The notes below the pieces were generated by a model that was not told the origin of the DNA, ran no database searches, and worked only from the letters and a program-made list of their open reading frames with translations. A stretch of DNA of 64,000 nucleotides from MWBV01 sp964447315 (lineage in GTDB: Archaea; Nanobdellota; Nanobdellia; Pacearchaeales; GW2011-AR1), in the NCBI GenBank assembly GCA_964447315.1, contig CAYURQ010000001.1, positions 1 through 64,000 of the forward strand, in the 5' to 3' direction. The position numbers and the translations under genes were made by a program. This document shows, piece after piece, positions 49,736-58,568 of the stretch. Each line of letters begins with the position of its first letter. Within the stretch, counting starts at the first letter, position 1.

Positions 49736-50044
49736 ATGCCCAACAATAATATAATAAGAAAATATTATTTTGCTCTTAAAAAGAATCAAAATATTGGTGG
49801 AAATTTTAATGATATATTAAAAGAAAAATACCAAAATACCCCTAATTTTATTGAATTTAACCAATTAAAAGATTTTTATATTGTTCATGATAATTCATGT
49901 ACTGTAATTAGTTATTTAATGGAGCCAGATGATATAGTTGAGATAACTGGCACTAATAAAAAAATAAAAGAAACCAGGCAAATATTAGAGGAAAAATTAG
50001 AGAACTGGAAACTTAAGAGATTTGATGAAAAAGAAGATGAATGA
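49736..50044 (+). CDS. hypothetical protein
   Basis: The 102-residue protein (MPNNNIIRKYYFALKKNQNI...) has no recognised motif. It overlaps the start of the next gene. A T-rich stretch with the repeat TTTCTCTTTTC/GAAAAGAGAA (about 49650-49677) lies before it and may be a terminator of the surface-protein gene. Confidence 0.45.
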   Translation: MPNNNIIRKYYFALKKNQNIGGNFNDILKEKYQNTPNFIEFNQLKDFYIVHDNSCTVISYLMEPDDIVEITGTNKKIKETRQILEEKLENWKLKRFDEKEDE

Positions 50045-50306
50045 AAAAGAAAAAATTGAGAATCTTAGAAATAGTTCAATATTTCAGGAAAAAATAAAAT
50101 ATCAAAGTAGCATTTTCTTTAGTTCATTAATAATAGCAGGATTACTTGAGATTAATATTAATGAGTATAAAAAATATAAATTTATTGATAATATTGTTAA
50201 TTCATATATTCAAGAAATTCAAACAAGAAATGATTCTATTAATCAAGCCAATAAAAACTGGAAATTTTATGAACATAAACTAGAATTAGAAGATATTATT
50301 AAATAA
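50025..50306 (+). CDS. hypothetical helical protein
   Basis: The start at ATG 50025 overlaps the previous gene by 20 bases; another ATG is at 50037. The about 93-residue protein is helical and charged, with KYQSSIFFSSLIIAGLLEIN. No family is recognised. It is convergent with smc, 17 bases away. Confidence 0.45.
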   Translation: MKKKMNEKEKIENLRNSSIFQEKIKYQSSIFFSSLIIAGLLEININEYKKYKFIDNIVNSYIQEIQTRNDSINQANKNWKFYEHKLELEDIIK

Positions 50307-50323
50307 GTTCTTTGAGGAAAAAT

Positions 50324-53182
50324 CTAAACTTTCAAACTCACAATCTTGCTAACTCCGTCATGCATACTTACTCCAAATAAATTAGTTGCATTAGTAATTA
50401 TTTCATCGTTGTGAGTTATAACAAGATATTGTCCTTTTCTCATGAATTTTTGAAGAAGTCCTGCAAGTCTGCCTGAATTACGCTTGTCTAATGCAGCATC
50501 TATCTCATCAAGTATGTAAAAGCAGTAAGGATTTAATTCCTGGATTGCAAATATCAGTGAAAGTGCAACCATTGTTTGTTCACCCCCACTTAAAGATGTA
50601 ACGTCAAAATATTTACCATGCCCTGTTTTAACTACAATTCCAACTCCTCCATCAAATGGATCTTTTTTATTTTCTAGTTCTAAAAATACTTGTCCTTTTT
50701 CTGAAATAGAAGCAAAATTTCTAGAAAATATTGTATTAAGTTCCTCAAAAGTTTTCATGAAGGATTTTTTCTTTTTAATATCAATCTCATGAATAATTCT
50801 TAAGATGCTATTTTTTTCTTTTTCAATAATCTCTACACGACTTTGAACTGCTTGGTATTCTTTTTTAATTTCATCGTAAACTTCTAAAGAACGCATATTA
50901 ACATTACCCATATTATTTAGAGTTGCTTGAGTTTTATTGAATCTTTCTTGAAGAACCTCTCTGGATTGTTTTATTATTTCAACATTTGGAAATTCCAACA
51001 ATTCTGTTTCAAAATTTTCAATCTCAGCACTAAAACGTGCTTTTTCAACTTTAAAATTATTTATCTCTTGTTCAATGTTATAAATTATATTTTTCTTGAT
51101 TGAAAATTGTTGTTCGTTTTCACGTATTTTTTGATTGCAGAAATCTTTATCTTTTAACATGGTATGGTGTTTCCTTGTTAATTCTTCGTCTTGTTTTCTT
51201 TTTTCATTTAATTTTCTTTGTTTTTCATTAAAAGATTCTTTTAATTTTTCTAATTCTTCTGTTATATCTTGAACTTCACGGGCATTTTGTTTTATTGATA
51301 TTTTTGCACGTTCAAGTTCTCTTTGTTTAAAGGATATTTCTGAATTGATATTTTCTGTTGTACGCATTGAAATTTCTTGCATTTCAATTGAAAATTTATC
51401 ATATTTTTCTTCAACTCCTGAATAATTTTCAAAATCTTTTTCAAGCTTTTGTTTAATCTTTTCTAGTCCTTGTAATTCTCCTTGTGCAAGATTAATTTTT
51501 TCTTGAAGAGCTTTAATCTGTGATTTTTTTTCATTAATACTTGATATTTTATTTAAATCATTTTCACGTTTTGATATTTCTTGAGATATTTTTTCAATTT
51601 CTTGTTTAAGCATATCTCTATTTGTTTGAATTGTAGTTAAATCTGAGTCAGAAATAGAAATCTTATCTTCAAGTTTTTTCACTTCTGAATTCACTTCTGA
51701 ATGAATTGTACTTATATGGTCTTTTGTTATTTTACTTTTACATAAAGGACAAATATCCATTTTAGATATTTTTTCAATCATCTTTCTTTGCTTTTCAATT
51801 TCTGCTTCATTTGCAAATGAAATTTTATCTAATTCACGTTCTTTTAATATTAAATCTTCAAAAAATTCTTTTTTTTGTGCTAATTCAATTCTTAAATTAT
51901 CAAGAATTTCAATAGAAGTTTTTTTATCAAATAAATCATTAACTGCAGAATCAATTTGCTTTATTAAAAAATCTGATTCATTTTTATAATTTTGTAAAAT
52001 AGATCTTTTATCATCGAACCTTTCACGTATTGATTTTAATTCAGAACGTGTTGTATAAAATTTCTTTCTTTGTTCTTCTAATTCATCTAATTTTTGTTTT
52101 TTTGTTTTAAGCTCTTTTTCTTTTTTAGCAAGGCTTGGAGATTCTTTTTGAAGTGTTTTTAATTCTAACTCGTTATCACGAATTGAATTTTCTAATTCAA
52201 CTTTTGATTTTTTCAAGGAATTTAACTTTGTTTCATTATTTTCAATTCTTACTTTAAGGCCTTCTAAATCTGCCCTAAGTGTTGCAATTTCTGAATTAAG
52301 TTTTTCTTGTTCTAATCCTGTTGATTCTGTTATCTTTGAATCTATTGTTTTTACTTTTTCTTCAAGATTTTTAATAACTGCTTGGATATTTACAATTGTT
52401 TTTTTAACTTTTTCAATTTCTTTGTTTTTCTTTTCAATATTATCATCAATTGAAGAAGCGTGTTTTTGTTTTTTATTTAAATCATGAGTTAATATGCTGG
52501 CTTTAAATTTTTTAATATCTTCCTGATATTTTTTATAACGTAGAGCTTGTTCTCTTTCTTTTTCAAGATTATTTAAGTAAGATGTTCTTTCACGAAGTAT
52601 GGATAATACATCTTTTAACTTGTTTTCAGTCCTGTTTAATTCTTTTAGTGATTTTTCTTTCCTAGATTCATAGATTGAGATTCCAGATACTTCTTCAATA
52701 ATTTTACGTCTTTCTTCAGTATGCATTCTTACAAAGTTTTGAATTTCACCTTGCAAGATTATATTGAATCCATTTGGATCAATTCCTGCTTGGGCAAGTA
52801 AACCAAGTATTTCTTGTCTTGTTTTTGTTTGATTATTTATTTTGTATATGCTTTGTCCGTTTCTACGTACAATACGTTTAATTGATATTTCTTTATCATT
52901 TATTGAAAAAGCATTGTCTGAATTATCAAAAATCATTTCAACTGATGCTTCTTTTGCAGGTGAAGCAGCTTTTGTTCCCATGAAAATAAGATTTTTGGCT
53001 TTTGCAGCACGCATTGATTTAACACTTAATCTACCTAAAACAAAGCATAATGCATCTGAAACATTACTCTTACCAGAACCATTAGGACCTAAAATTACAT
53101 TAATTCCTGAAGTAAATGGAATTTCTGTTTTTCTAGGGAAACTTTTGAAACCATGCATCACCAGTTTTTTAATATAAGCCAT
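50324..53182 (-). CDS. smc: SMC-type chromosome protein with zinc-hook-like apex
   Basis: The 952-residue protein has an SMC head: YIKKLVMHGFKSFPRKTEIP, Walker A GPNGSGKSNVSDALCF, and a C-terminal LSGGEQTMVALSLIFAIQEL with ILDEIDAALDKRNSG. The heads are joined by two long coiled coils. At residues 478-481, almost exactly the middle, is CPLC (MDICPLCKSKITKDHIS), the form of a Rad50 zinc hook. The usual SMC hinge domain of about 150 residues is not seen, which explains the short length (about 1170 is usual). A ScpA kleisin is encoded at 654-1637. It may be the condensin of this organism. Confidence 0.88.
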   Translation of the reverse strand: MAYIKKLVMHGFKSFPRKTEIPFTSGINVILGPNGSGKSNVSDALCFVLGRLSVKSMRAAKAKNLIFMGTKAASPAKEASVEMIFDNSDNAFSINDKEISIKRIVRRNGQSIYKINNQTKTRQEILGLLAQAGIDPNGFNIILQGEIQNFVRMHTEERRKIIEEVSGISIYESRKEKSLKELNRTENKLKDVLSILRERTSYLNNLEKEREQALRYKKYQEDIKKFKASILTHDLNKKQKHASSIDDNIEKKNKEIEKVKKTIVNIQAVIKNLEEKVKTIDSKITESTGLEQEKLNSEIATLRADLEGLKVRIENNETKLNSLKKSKVELENSIRDNELELKTLQKESPSLAKKEKELKTKKQKLDELEEQRKKFYTTRSELKSIRERFDDKRSILQNYKNESDFLIKQIDSAVNDLFDKKTSIEILDNLRIELAQKKEFFEDLILKERELDKISFANEAEIEKQRKMIEKISKMDICPLCKSKITKDHISTIHSEVNSEVKKLEDKISISDSDLTTIQTNRDMLKQEIEKISQEISKRENDLNKISSINEKKSQIKALQEKINLAQGELQGLEKIKQKLEKDFENYSGVEEKYDKFSIEMQEISMRTTENINSEISFKQRELERAKISIKQNAREVQDITEELEKLKESFNEKQRKLNEKRKQDEELTRKHHTMLKDKDFCNQKIRENEQQFSIKKNIIYNIEQEINNFKVEKARFSAEIENFETELLEFPNVEIIKQSREVLQERFNKTQATLNNMGNVNMRSLEVYDEIKKEYQAVQSRVEIIEKEKNSILRIIHEIDIKKKKSFMKTFEELNTIFSRNFASISEKGQVFLELENKKDPFDGGVGIVVKTGHGKYFDVTSLSGGEQTMVALSLIFAIQELNPYCFYILDEIDAALDKRNSGRLAGLLQKFMRKGQYLVITHNDEIITNATNLFGVSMHDGVSKIVSLKV

Positions 53183-53231
53183 TTTATCTAATATTTATAA
53201 AAGAAATAAGGGTTTTTAAGATTTTATTGGA

Positions 53232-53900
53232 TTACAACCTTCTTTGAGCTAATTTTTCAAATGCTTTTTTCCAGGTTTCCCAGGTTTTTCTAAATATTCC
53301 TGCATTTTGCTGTTTTTCTGCATTTTTTTCAAGATACATTATTGTTAAAGGGTCTGAAGTGTATCCTGAGCCAATTTCTTTTCCATATTTTTCACGTATT
53401 TTATCCATTTCTTTTTCACGCACACATTTTGCGAGAATTGAAGCAGCAGATACAGCAATATGGTTTTTATCTGCTTTGTGCTCGCAGATTAATTCAATTG
53501 TACTCATATCTTTAACTAAACTTCTTACAACATCTTTCCACTTTTCTATACTAACAGAAGGGCAATCAATAACAATTTTTATTTTTTTATAACCTTTATT
53601 TATTTTATTAATTATATCTGAAGTCATTTTAGCTTCTAATTTATTAAGATTTTTTCCATTCTTTAATGCATTGTCAATTTCAAGAGGATTTGCAAGAACT
53701 ATTTCAAAGGTTTCTGCTTTTTCTTTTATTATTTTAGAAAAGTGTTCACGTCTTTTATTTGTTAGTTGTTTTGAATCTTTAATTCCTATTCTACGAAACT
53801 CTTTTTCAGTTTCTTTTGTTACTAAACATCCTGCAAGAACCATTGGGCCTATAACTGGACCACGACCAGCATCATCAATTCCTAAAATAAATTCTGTCAT
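53232..53900 (-). CDS. rnhB: ribonuclease HII
   Basis: RNase HII removes RNA from RNA-DNA hybrids and single ribonucleotides from DNA. The 222-residue protein begins ILGIDDAGRGPVIGPMVLAG, where the usual catalytic DEAGRG reads DDAGRG (Glu to Asp at residue 10). Other blocks are KIVIDCPS (catalytic Asp) and HKADKNHIAVSAASILAKC. The Asp substitution may slow the enzyme, but the acid is kept. It is 49 bases downstream of smc on the same strand. Confidence 0.9.
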   Translation of the reverse strand: MTEFILGIDDAGRGPVIGPMVLAGCLVTKETEKEFRRIGIKDSKQLTNKRREHFSKIIKEKAETFEIVLANPLEIDNALKNGKNLNKLEAKMTSDIINKINKGYKKIKIVIDCPSVSIEKWKDVVRSLVKDMSTIELICEHKADKNHIAVSAASILAKCVREKEMDKIREKYGKEIGSGYTSDPLTIMYLEKNAEKQQNAGIFRKTWETWKKAFEKLAQRRL

Positions 53901-53946
53901 AATAGTCTCAAATGGATTGTGTTTTATAAGTATTGTTGTCTAGTGA

Positions 53947-54354
53947 TTATTTCTTTTTATTTTTTCTTTTCTTTAAAATTAGTAATAAAATACAAATAAC
54001 TATTATTCCTAATATTGTTAAAAAACTATTCATTAAGTTTATTGCCAAACCAATTAAATTCAAGTAAAATACAACTAATGGAACAATTGCAATACTTAGT
54101 CCAAAGCTTAAAGCAATTCTTTCAAGCCAGTTTATAGTTCCTTTTTTATTGTCTTCATTTTTGGTTGTTTCAAGGAAAAAAACATAACTTAGTATAAATC
54201 CTGGAAGGAATAAAACATAAACACTTCCAAATACAATTCTGAAACTTGTTGATAATTCAATCATGCTGAACATTGCAATAGCTAAACTAATAAAAGCAAG
54301 AATAAAAACAACTCCTCCTGCACTCCAGAACCATTTTTTAATATCTTTATTCAT
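53947..54354 (-). CDS. DUF1616-like membrane protein
   Basis: The start is ATG 54354 (MNKDIKKWFWSAGGVVFILA); upstream codons in this frame belong to DNA that codes on the other strand. The 135-residue protein has four hydrophobic segments and the block RIVFGSVYVLFLPGFILSYV, which fits the DUF1616 pattern of archaeal membrane proteins. The tail is basic (KKRKNKKK). It is divergent from the gene at 54407. Confidence 0.65.
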   Translation of the reverse strand: MNKDIKKWFWSAGGVVFILAFISLAIAMFSMIELSTSFRIVFGSVYVLFLPGFILSYVFFLETTKNEDNKKGTINWLERIALSFGLSIAIVPLVVFYLNLIGLAINLMNSFLTILGIIVICILLLILKKRKNKKK

Positions 54355-54406
54355 AAATATAAGTAGGTGAAAATATTTATAAACATTATGATATAATTTA
54401 TTTGTT

Positions 54407-55090
54407 ATGGTTAAAAAGAGGAAGCACAAATATAAGAGGAAAGCTAAGAAAAATGGAAAACCCCGTATGAATTCTACAACTAAATGGTTGATTTTTGGAG
54501 TTATTATGGGATTATTTATTATTGCTGTATTAGGTGCTATATTTGTTTTACAACCTGAGATATTAGATGAGATATCTGCAAAATTTTTTAATAATGCAGA
54601 AGTTAATTTAGGGGCAACTTCTAATGTAAAAGAAAATAGCTCTTTAAGTTTTTCTGGACAATCTGTTCCTAATCCAAGCAAAAGTAATTCAGGAGTAGGA
54701 GCTGTGGTTTCATTATCAGCTCCGAGTGTTGATAATTCCATTTATTATTCAGGTTTAGCAAGCATGTTAAGTGAAACTCCAATGGTTCAGGATATTCCTA
54801 AAGGAGAAACAATTTTACTACGATTTTACAACTTTAATACTGGATACAGAGAGTTTGAAGAATCATTTATCTTAACAAAAGGAGCTGTAAAACCTGGGTA
54901 TACAGAAGATGTTGAAATAACAATAGTAATGCATAGTAAATATCTTCCTGAATTAAGTAAGGATAATCTTTGCAGTACAATTACAAAGGCAAATGAGAAT
55001 GGAGATGTTGGGATTTACACTGATTTGTCAACAACAAAAATAATTATGAAATTTAATAGTATGATGGAGTATAAAGATTGTTTGATGTGA
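54407..55090 (+). CDS. single-pass membrane protein with outer domain
   Basis: The 227-residue protein has a very basic N-terminus (KKRKHKYKRKAKKNGKPR), one membrane helix at about residues 27-48 (WLIFGVIMGLFIIAVLGAIF) and a beta-rich domain of about 170 residues outside. The domain includes GETILLRFYNFNTGYREFEE and CSTITKANENGDVGIYTDLS. No enzyme motif is seen. A cell-surface role is likely. Confidence 0.6.
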   Translation: MVKKRKHKYKRKAKKNGKPRMNSTTKWLIFGVIMGLFIIAVLGAIFVLQPEILDEISAKFFNNAEVNLGATSNVKENSSLSFSGQSVPNPSKSNSGVGAVVSLSAPSVDNSIYYSGLASMLSETPMVQDIPKGETILLRFYNFNTGYREFEESFILTKGAVKPGYTEDVEITIVMHSKYLPELSKDNLCSTITKANENGDVGIYTDLSTTKIIMKFNSMMEYKDCLM

Positions 55091-55260
55091 AAATAGCAAA
55101 GCGTATTTTTTTAAATTATATATTAGAATATTTCATATAAAACTAATGTTTTTTATTCTTCATAAGGGAGTGTTGGAATAAAGAAAAGTTTATATAATAT
55201 TAGAACATTAAAATATAGAGGTGATGGAACCTCAAGATTCCCAATTCTTGAAAAAATACT

Positions 55261-56418
55261 ATGGCGCAAGTTAAAATGCAAGCACCATTATTAGAAAATA
55301 TTTTAGATGTTTCTAACTCATTTTACTTAGATACTTTAGGATATAAACCTGAGAGAACTTCTTTGCAAGAACTTCCTAAAGAAAGTTGGAGTAATCTTGC
55401 TAATGAAAGAGGTCTAAACACAAATTCATCTGGAGTATATTTTCCAAGAAACCAATTAGCAGTAATAAAACAAGAGAATCCCTTGAGTTTATTTCATGAG
55501 TATTTTGGACATGGATTATATTGCGAACAAAGCTTAGATGGAAGAAAATTAGTTGAATTAGAAAAAAAGCTTTTAGAAAAAGAAAAAAACAGATTTAATG
55601 GATATGAATTTACTTTAAAGGAATTGCAGGAGTTTAGGATAGAAAATCCTACATTTCAAGAATTAAATAGATTTAAAGAAGAAAACTTAGGAAAATATGA
55701 ATTATTTGCCTTATGGACAGAATATTTATTGTCAAAAGAGAATAATATGCTTGGAGATTTTGAAAGAAGATATGATAATTTTTCAAGGAAAGATAAAGAA
55801 GTTATTGATTCTACAATAAACTTTTCAGAAAGTTATGGTAATTTAGCTGCTTTTTATGCTCAAGGAATGAGCAAAATAATGACCAAAGATAGAGTGACAA
55901 AATTAATCAAAGATATTTATAAAAAAGATTTAGATAAGATAAAATTTGCATTAGTTTATGGTTCTAAAAAACCTTTTAGTGATATTGATGTATTTATGGT
56001 TGGCAAGGGAGCTCCTATTGAATCTCATACAGATTGGTTAGATGCAAAATACAAGAATACTGTAGAATTTCAAAATGGATTAAGAAATTTTGATGTAAGA
56101 ATAAGTGTTCCTTTAATGAATGGGGAATTTTTATTTGGAGATGAAGAATATTTCGAAAAATCAAAACAAAAAATACTCTCTCAACCTATTACTGAAAAAT
56201 CGATAAAATACAATCTGAGATGGTCTTCTAGAATGCAAAGATTGAAAGAAGAAAATCAAGAAAATGAATTTTTAAGAAAAAAATTTAAAGGATACAGTCT
56301 TACTTATATTAATAATGCATTGGCTTTAAGAAAAGGAAAAAGAATCTTTACTAAAGAAGGTTTGCTTTCATATTCGCCTAGCGAAAGTAACACAGAATTA
56401 AAAGGAGGAAAAGCATAA
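55261..56418 (+). CDS. HEXXXH-motif and nucleotidyltransferase fusion protein
   Basis: The 385-residue protein joins two motifs. Residues 79-84 read HEYFGH, an HEXXXH form like that of dipeptidyl peptidase III, in LSLFHEYFGHGLYCEQ. A later acid in FALWTEYLL (Glu154) might be a third zinc ligand. Residues 228-250 hold a nucleotidyltransferase core, KFALVYGSKKPFSDIDVFMV, with Gly234-Ser235 and Asp241-X-Asp243; Asp278 in FDVRIS may complete the triad. Two small genes follow without gaps (56419 and 56720). It could be a toxin, a modifying enzyme or a defence protein; this is inference. Confidence 0.6.
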   Translation: MAQVKMQAPLLENILDVSNSFYLDTLGYKPERTSLQELPKESWSNLANERGLNTNSSGVYFPRNQLAVIKQENPLSLFHEYFGHGLYCEQSLDGRKLVELEKKLLEKEKNRFNGYEFTLKELQEFRIENPTFQELNRFKEENLGKYELFALWTEYLLSKENNMLGDFERRYDNFSRKDKEVIDSTINFSESYGNLAAFYAQGMSKIMTKDRVTKLIKDIYKKDLDKIKFALVYGSKKPFSDIDVFMVGKGAPIESHTDWLDAKYKNTVEFQNGLRNFDVRISVPLMNGEFLFGDEEYFEKSKQKILSQPITEKSIKYNLRWSSRMQRLKEENQENEFLRKKFKGYSLTYINNALALRKGKRIFTKEGLLSYSPSESNTELKGGKA

Positions 56419-56718
56419 ATGAAACTTGAACAAATGACTGGAGAAATTTCACAAGCATCTCAAGGAAGGAGCAAATACTTCGTGGTTGGAGATTTAAGTT
56501 ACTTGTCTGGATCTCATTTATATATGGCTGATGAACTATATATAAAGAATTTTAGAGATGGAAGTATACTCCACATTCATGAAGTAGATGGTAGAATCAC
56601 TGGTGCTAATATTAGGGGCACTAATGATTTAAGAGGGACTCCAATTAGCAACTATCAAGCAACAATGTTAGATGTCTTGCCTGGAAGCTCTAGAACAATC
56701 ATAAAAAACGGATCATAA
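56419..56718 (+). CDS. hypothetical protein, second gene of the HEXXXH operon
   Basis: The 99-residue protein (MKLEQMTGEISQASQGRSKY...) starts at the base after the stop of the fusion protein, with GGAGG in front. It is beta-rich (DELYIKNFRDGSILHIHEVD, ITGANIRGTNDLRGTPISNY). Its family is unknown. Confidence 0.6.
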   Translation: MKLEQMTGEISQASQGRSKYFVVGDLSYLSGSHLYMADELYIKNFRDGSILHIHEVDGRITGANIRGTNDLRGTPISNYQATMLDVLPGSSRTIIKNGS

Positions 56719-56719
56719 A

Positions 56720-56962
56720 ATGGTTTCAGAAAAGCAGATTAAGCACGAGCTTATAGCCATATATTCTAATTATCTTTCCAGTAAAGAGGATAAAAAGAAT
56801 AGAGAAAAAGGGTATAAGCTTTATACAAAGTATTTCAATGGTGCAGAAACTCTTTTTAGAGAAAATGTGAGTACTGCAATTTGGCAAGCCTTTAATCTGT
56901 ACGAAGGCAAACTAAAAGAATCCAATGCAAAAAAGATTCTTGAAGATCTTCGCAAGACTTAA
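56720..56962 (+). CDS. hypothetical protein, third gene of the HEXXXH operon
   Basis: The 80-residue helical protein (MVSEKQIKHELIAIYSNYLS...) starts one base after the preceding stop. No motif is seen. With its two neighbours it forms a tight three-gene unit. Confidence 0.55.
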   Translation: MVSEKQIKHELIAIYSNYLSSKEDKKNREKGYKLYTKYFNGAETLFRENVSTAIWQAFNLYEGKLKESNAKKILEDLRKT

Positions 56963-57011
56963 TTTTTATTTTATTTTTTATTTTTAGATAATAAAATTCA
57001 TATTTAGAAAA

Positions 57012-57497
57012 ATGAAAAAACAAGAAATACTAGAAGAACTTAAAAAACAATTTGAATTAACAAAGAAAAAACTTAATTTCAAAGCTAGTTATGATGAAAT
57101 AAATAACATGTCCTATATTGAGGATATGGCTTTAAGCCAGGGTTTTGTTAGTAACCAATTCCCAAGGCAGATGATTAACAGAATTGTTGAAACCTTTTAT
57201 GGATGGGTTGGAGAGATTTATTCCTGGATTTATACCCCGCAAATGGACCTTATTCATGGGCATGAGGGAAAAAGACTTTCTGAACAAGAAAAAAAAGAAT
57301 TACTTAATATGATTGATAGAATTATGTATTTAGTTAGAAAAAATAAAAGAATTGCTTTTCAAGGTTTAATTGAAAAACAAGAAGGAGAATTTGTTGATGA
57401 ATTAGTTGAATTTGATAAAAAATACTTTAATCCTTTTATGTTAAAATATCATAAAAAATTTGAGAATATCTGGAAACAAGAAATAGATAAAAATTAA
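57012..57497 (+). CDS. hypothetical protein
   Basis: The 161-residue helical protein has SQGFVSNQFPRQMINRIVET, GWVGEIYSWIYTPQMDLIHG and EQEKKELLNMIDRIMYLVRK. There is no signal peptide or known motif. It ends 11 bases before the stop of the convergent Cys-containing pair. Confidence 0.5.
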   Translation: MKKQEILEELKKQFELTKKKLNFKASYDEINNMSYIEDMALSQGFVSNQFPRQMINRIVETFYGWVGEIYSWIYTPQMDLIHGHEGKRLSEQEKKELLNMIDRIMYLVRKNKRIAFQGLIEKQEGEFVDELVEFDKKYFNPFMLKYHKKFENIWKQEIDKN

Positions 57498-57508
57498 ATA
57501 TTTTTCAA

Positions 57509-57832
57509 TTAATAAGGTATCTTTTCACCTTCCCTAGAGCAATGCGTGCAATTGCCTTCAAGACCACATTCTCCTCCAGAAAGCCTTAATCCTTGTCCAG
57601 GAGCATTATAATTTCCTTGATAATATCTACATCTTGGTTCAATAAGAAATTCTTGCCATCCTCCTGAAGATCCAAGAGTGCTACGTCTAGATACTTTCAT
57701 TCCCCCTCGAACTTCAACATCTTTTTCTTTAGAAGTGCAAGTGAATGGATGATCATACTTTTCTCTTAAATTTTCCATTACTTCTTTAAGAACTGAATTT
57801 GAATATTCATAACTCATTTTTAAATTATACAT
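57509..57832 (-). CDS. Cys-containing protein, paralogue of the next gene
   Basis: The gene codes for about 107 residues. The start is uncertain: ATG codons at 57841, 57832 and 57817 are possible, and GGAGG (57835-57839) overlaps the first. It shares the layout of the protein at 57825-58133: KYDHPF, an R-G-M/G-V turn, FLIEPRCRYYQGNY and a C-terminal Cys/Gly-rich end (CGLEGNCTHC). The cysteines may bind a metal. The function is unknown. Confidence 0.55.
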   Translation of the reverse strand: MYNLKMSYEYSNSVLKEVMENLREKYDHPFTCTSKEKDVEVRGGMKVSRRSTLGSSGGWQEFLIEPRCRYYQGNYNAPGQGLRLSGGECGLEGNCTHCSREGEKIPY

Positions 57833-58133
57833 TTCCTCCATCTGTTTCACAGGCTCTGCAAACACTTTTTCCTGGTTTTCCACAAATTCCAGTGTCTCCT
57901 CCTGTATATCCTCCCCTATAATAACTACATTTTGGTTCAATAAAGAATTTTTGATATCCGCTATTACTAGGAGCTGATCCAGGATACCACCTAACAGTCA
58001 TCCCTCTAACCCGCACCCCTATCTCCTGCGCTTTTTTACTCCCTCCCTTTGCAAGAATATTTAGATACCCACAAATAAACGGATGATCATATTTTTTTTC
58101 CAGATCCTTTTTTATTTCATTAACATCTGACAT
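57825..58133 (-). CDS. Cys-containing protein, paralogue of the preceding gene
   Basis: The 102-residue protein (MSDVNEIKKDLEKKYDHPFI...) has VRVRGMTVRWYPGSAPSNSG, QKFFIEPKCSYYRGGYTGGD and a C-terminal CGKPGKSVCRACET. It is the upstream member of a tandem duplicate pair and overlaps the start of the other. A zinc-binding fold is possible. Confidence 0.55.
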   Translation of the reverse strand: MSDVNEIKKDLEKKYDHPFICGYLNILAKGGSKKAQEIGVRVRGMTVRWYPGSAPSNSGYQKFFIEPKCSYYRGGYTGGDTGICGKPGKSVCRACETDGGNV

Positions 58134-58183
58134 TAAAAAATAATGCTCTTAATATTTAAATAAATTATTGTACTGAAAAATAC

Positions 58184-58228
58184 TCTTCCTCTAAAACAGT
58201 AAACTAAGTAAAACAGATAATACTTCTG
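58184..58228 (-). pseudogene. remnant of the repeated membrane-protein gene
   Basis: The bases match the 3' end of the three-copy membrane-protein gene (for example CTAAAACA, GTAAACTAAGTAAAACA, TAATAC, TCTG) with small changes, and then stop. It is a truncated fourth copy lying before the toxin-antitoxin pair. Confidence 0.65.
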
Positions 58229-58251
58229 TAAAAGACGAAAGATTTAAATAG

Positions 58252-58269
58252 TAATATCAATTGATATTA
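58252..58269. promoter_or_regulatory. palindromic operator of the toxin-antitoxin pair
   Basis: TAATATCAATTGATATTA is a perfect 18-base palindrome directly after the TATA-like TTTAAATA (58243-58250) and 20 bases before the ATG at 58290. It is ideally placed for repression by the antitoxin. GGAG (58281-58284) is a ribosome site. Confidence 0.65.
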
Positions 58270-58289
58270 TCATAAAAATAGGAGTTAAA

Positions 58290-58568
58290 ATGCCATTATT
58301 ACAAAAAAGAAATCCAAATGCAAGGTCACCAACATTACAAACAGTATTGATGGTTGAAAAATTCATTGAAGAAAATAGTGGAGAGTATAAAAAAACAGAA
58401 TTGTTCAAAAAACTTCCTAGAAAAGTAATGTGGCAAACATTTCAAATAATAGTGCAATATCTTGAAGAAAATTATAAAATAATTATTGGAAAGGATGGAA
58501 TAGTAACCTACATATGGAATCCAAATTTCTATGAAAAAATTAAAGATAGGCCAGAGATAAAAATATGA
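58290..58568 (+). CDS. putative antitoxin of a RelE-type pair
   Basis: The 92-residue protein (MPLLQKRNPNARSPTLQTVL...) has a helix-turn-helix-like region (KTELFKKLPRKVMWQTFQII) and a winged-like end (YKIIIGKDGIVTYIWN). It overlaps the toxin by 4 bases (ATGA) and is preceded by a perfect palindrome, as expected for an autoregulating antitoxin. The role follows from context. Confidence 0.65.
   Translation: MPLLQKRNPNARSPTLQTVLMVEKFIEENSGEYKKTELFKKLPRKVMWQTFQIIVQYLEENYKIIIGKDGIVTYIWNPNFYEKIKDRPEIKI

Noticed and set aside
54355..54741. N-terminal extension of the DUF1616-like protein
   Set aside because: This stretch is antisense to the clear gene at 54407-55090; the ATG at 54354 gives a sensible membrane protein.
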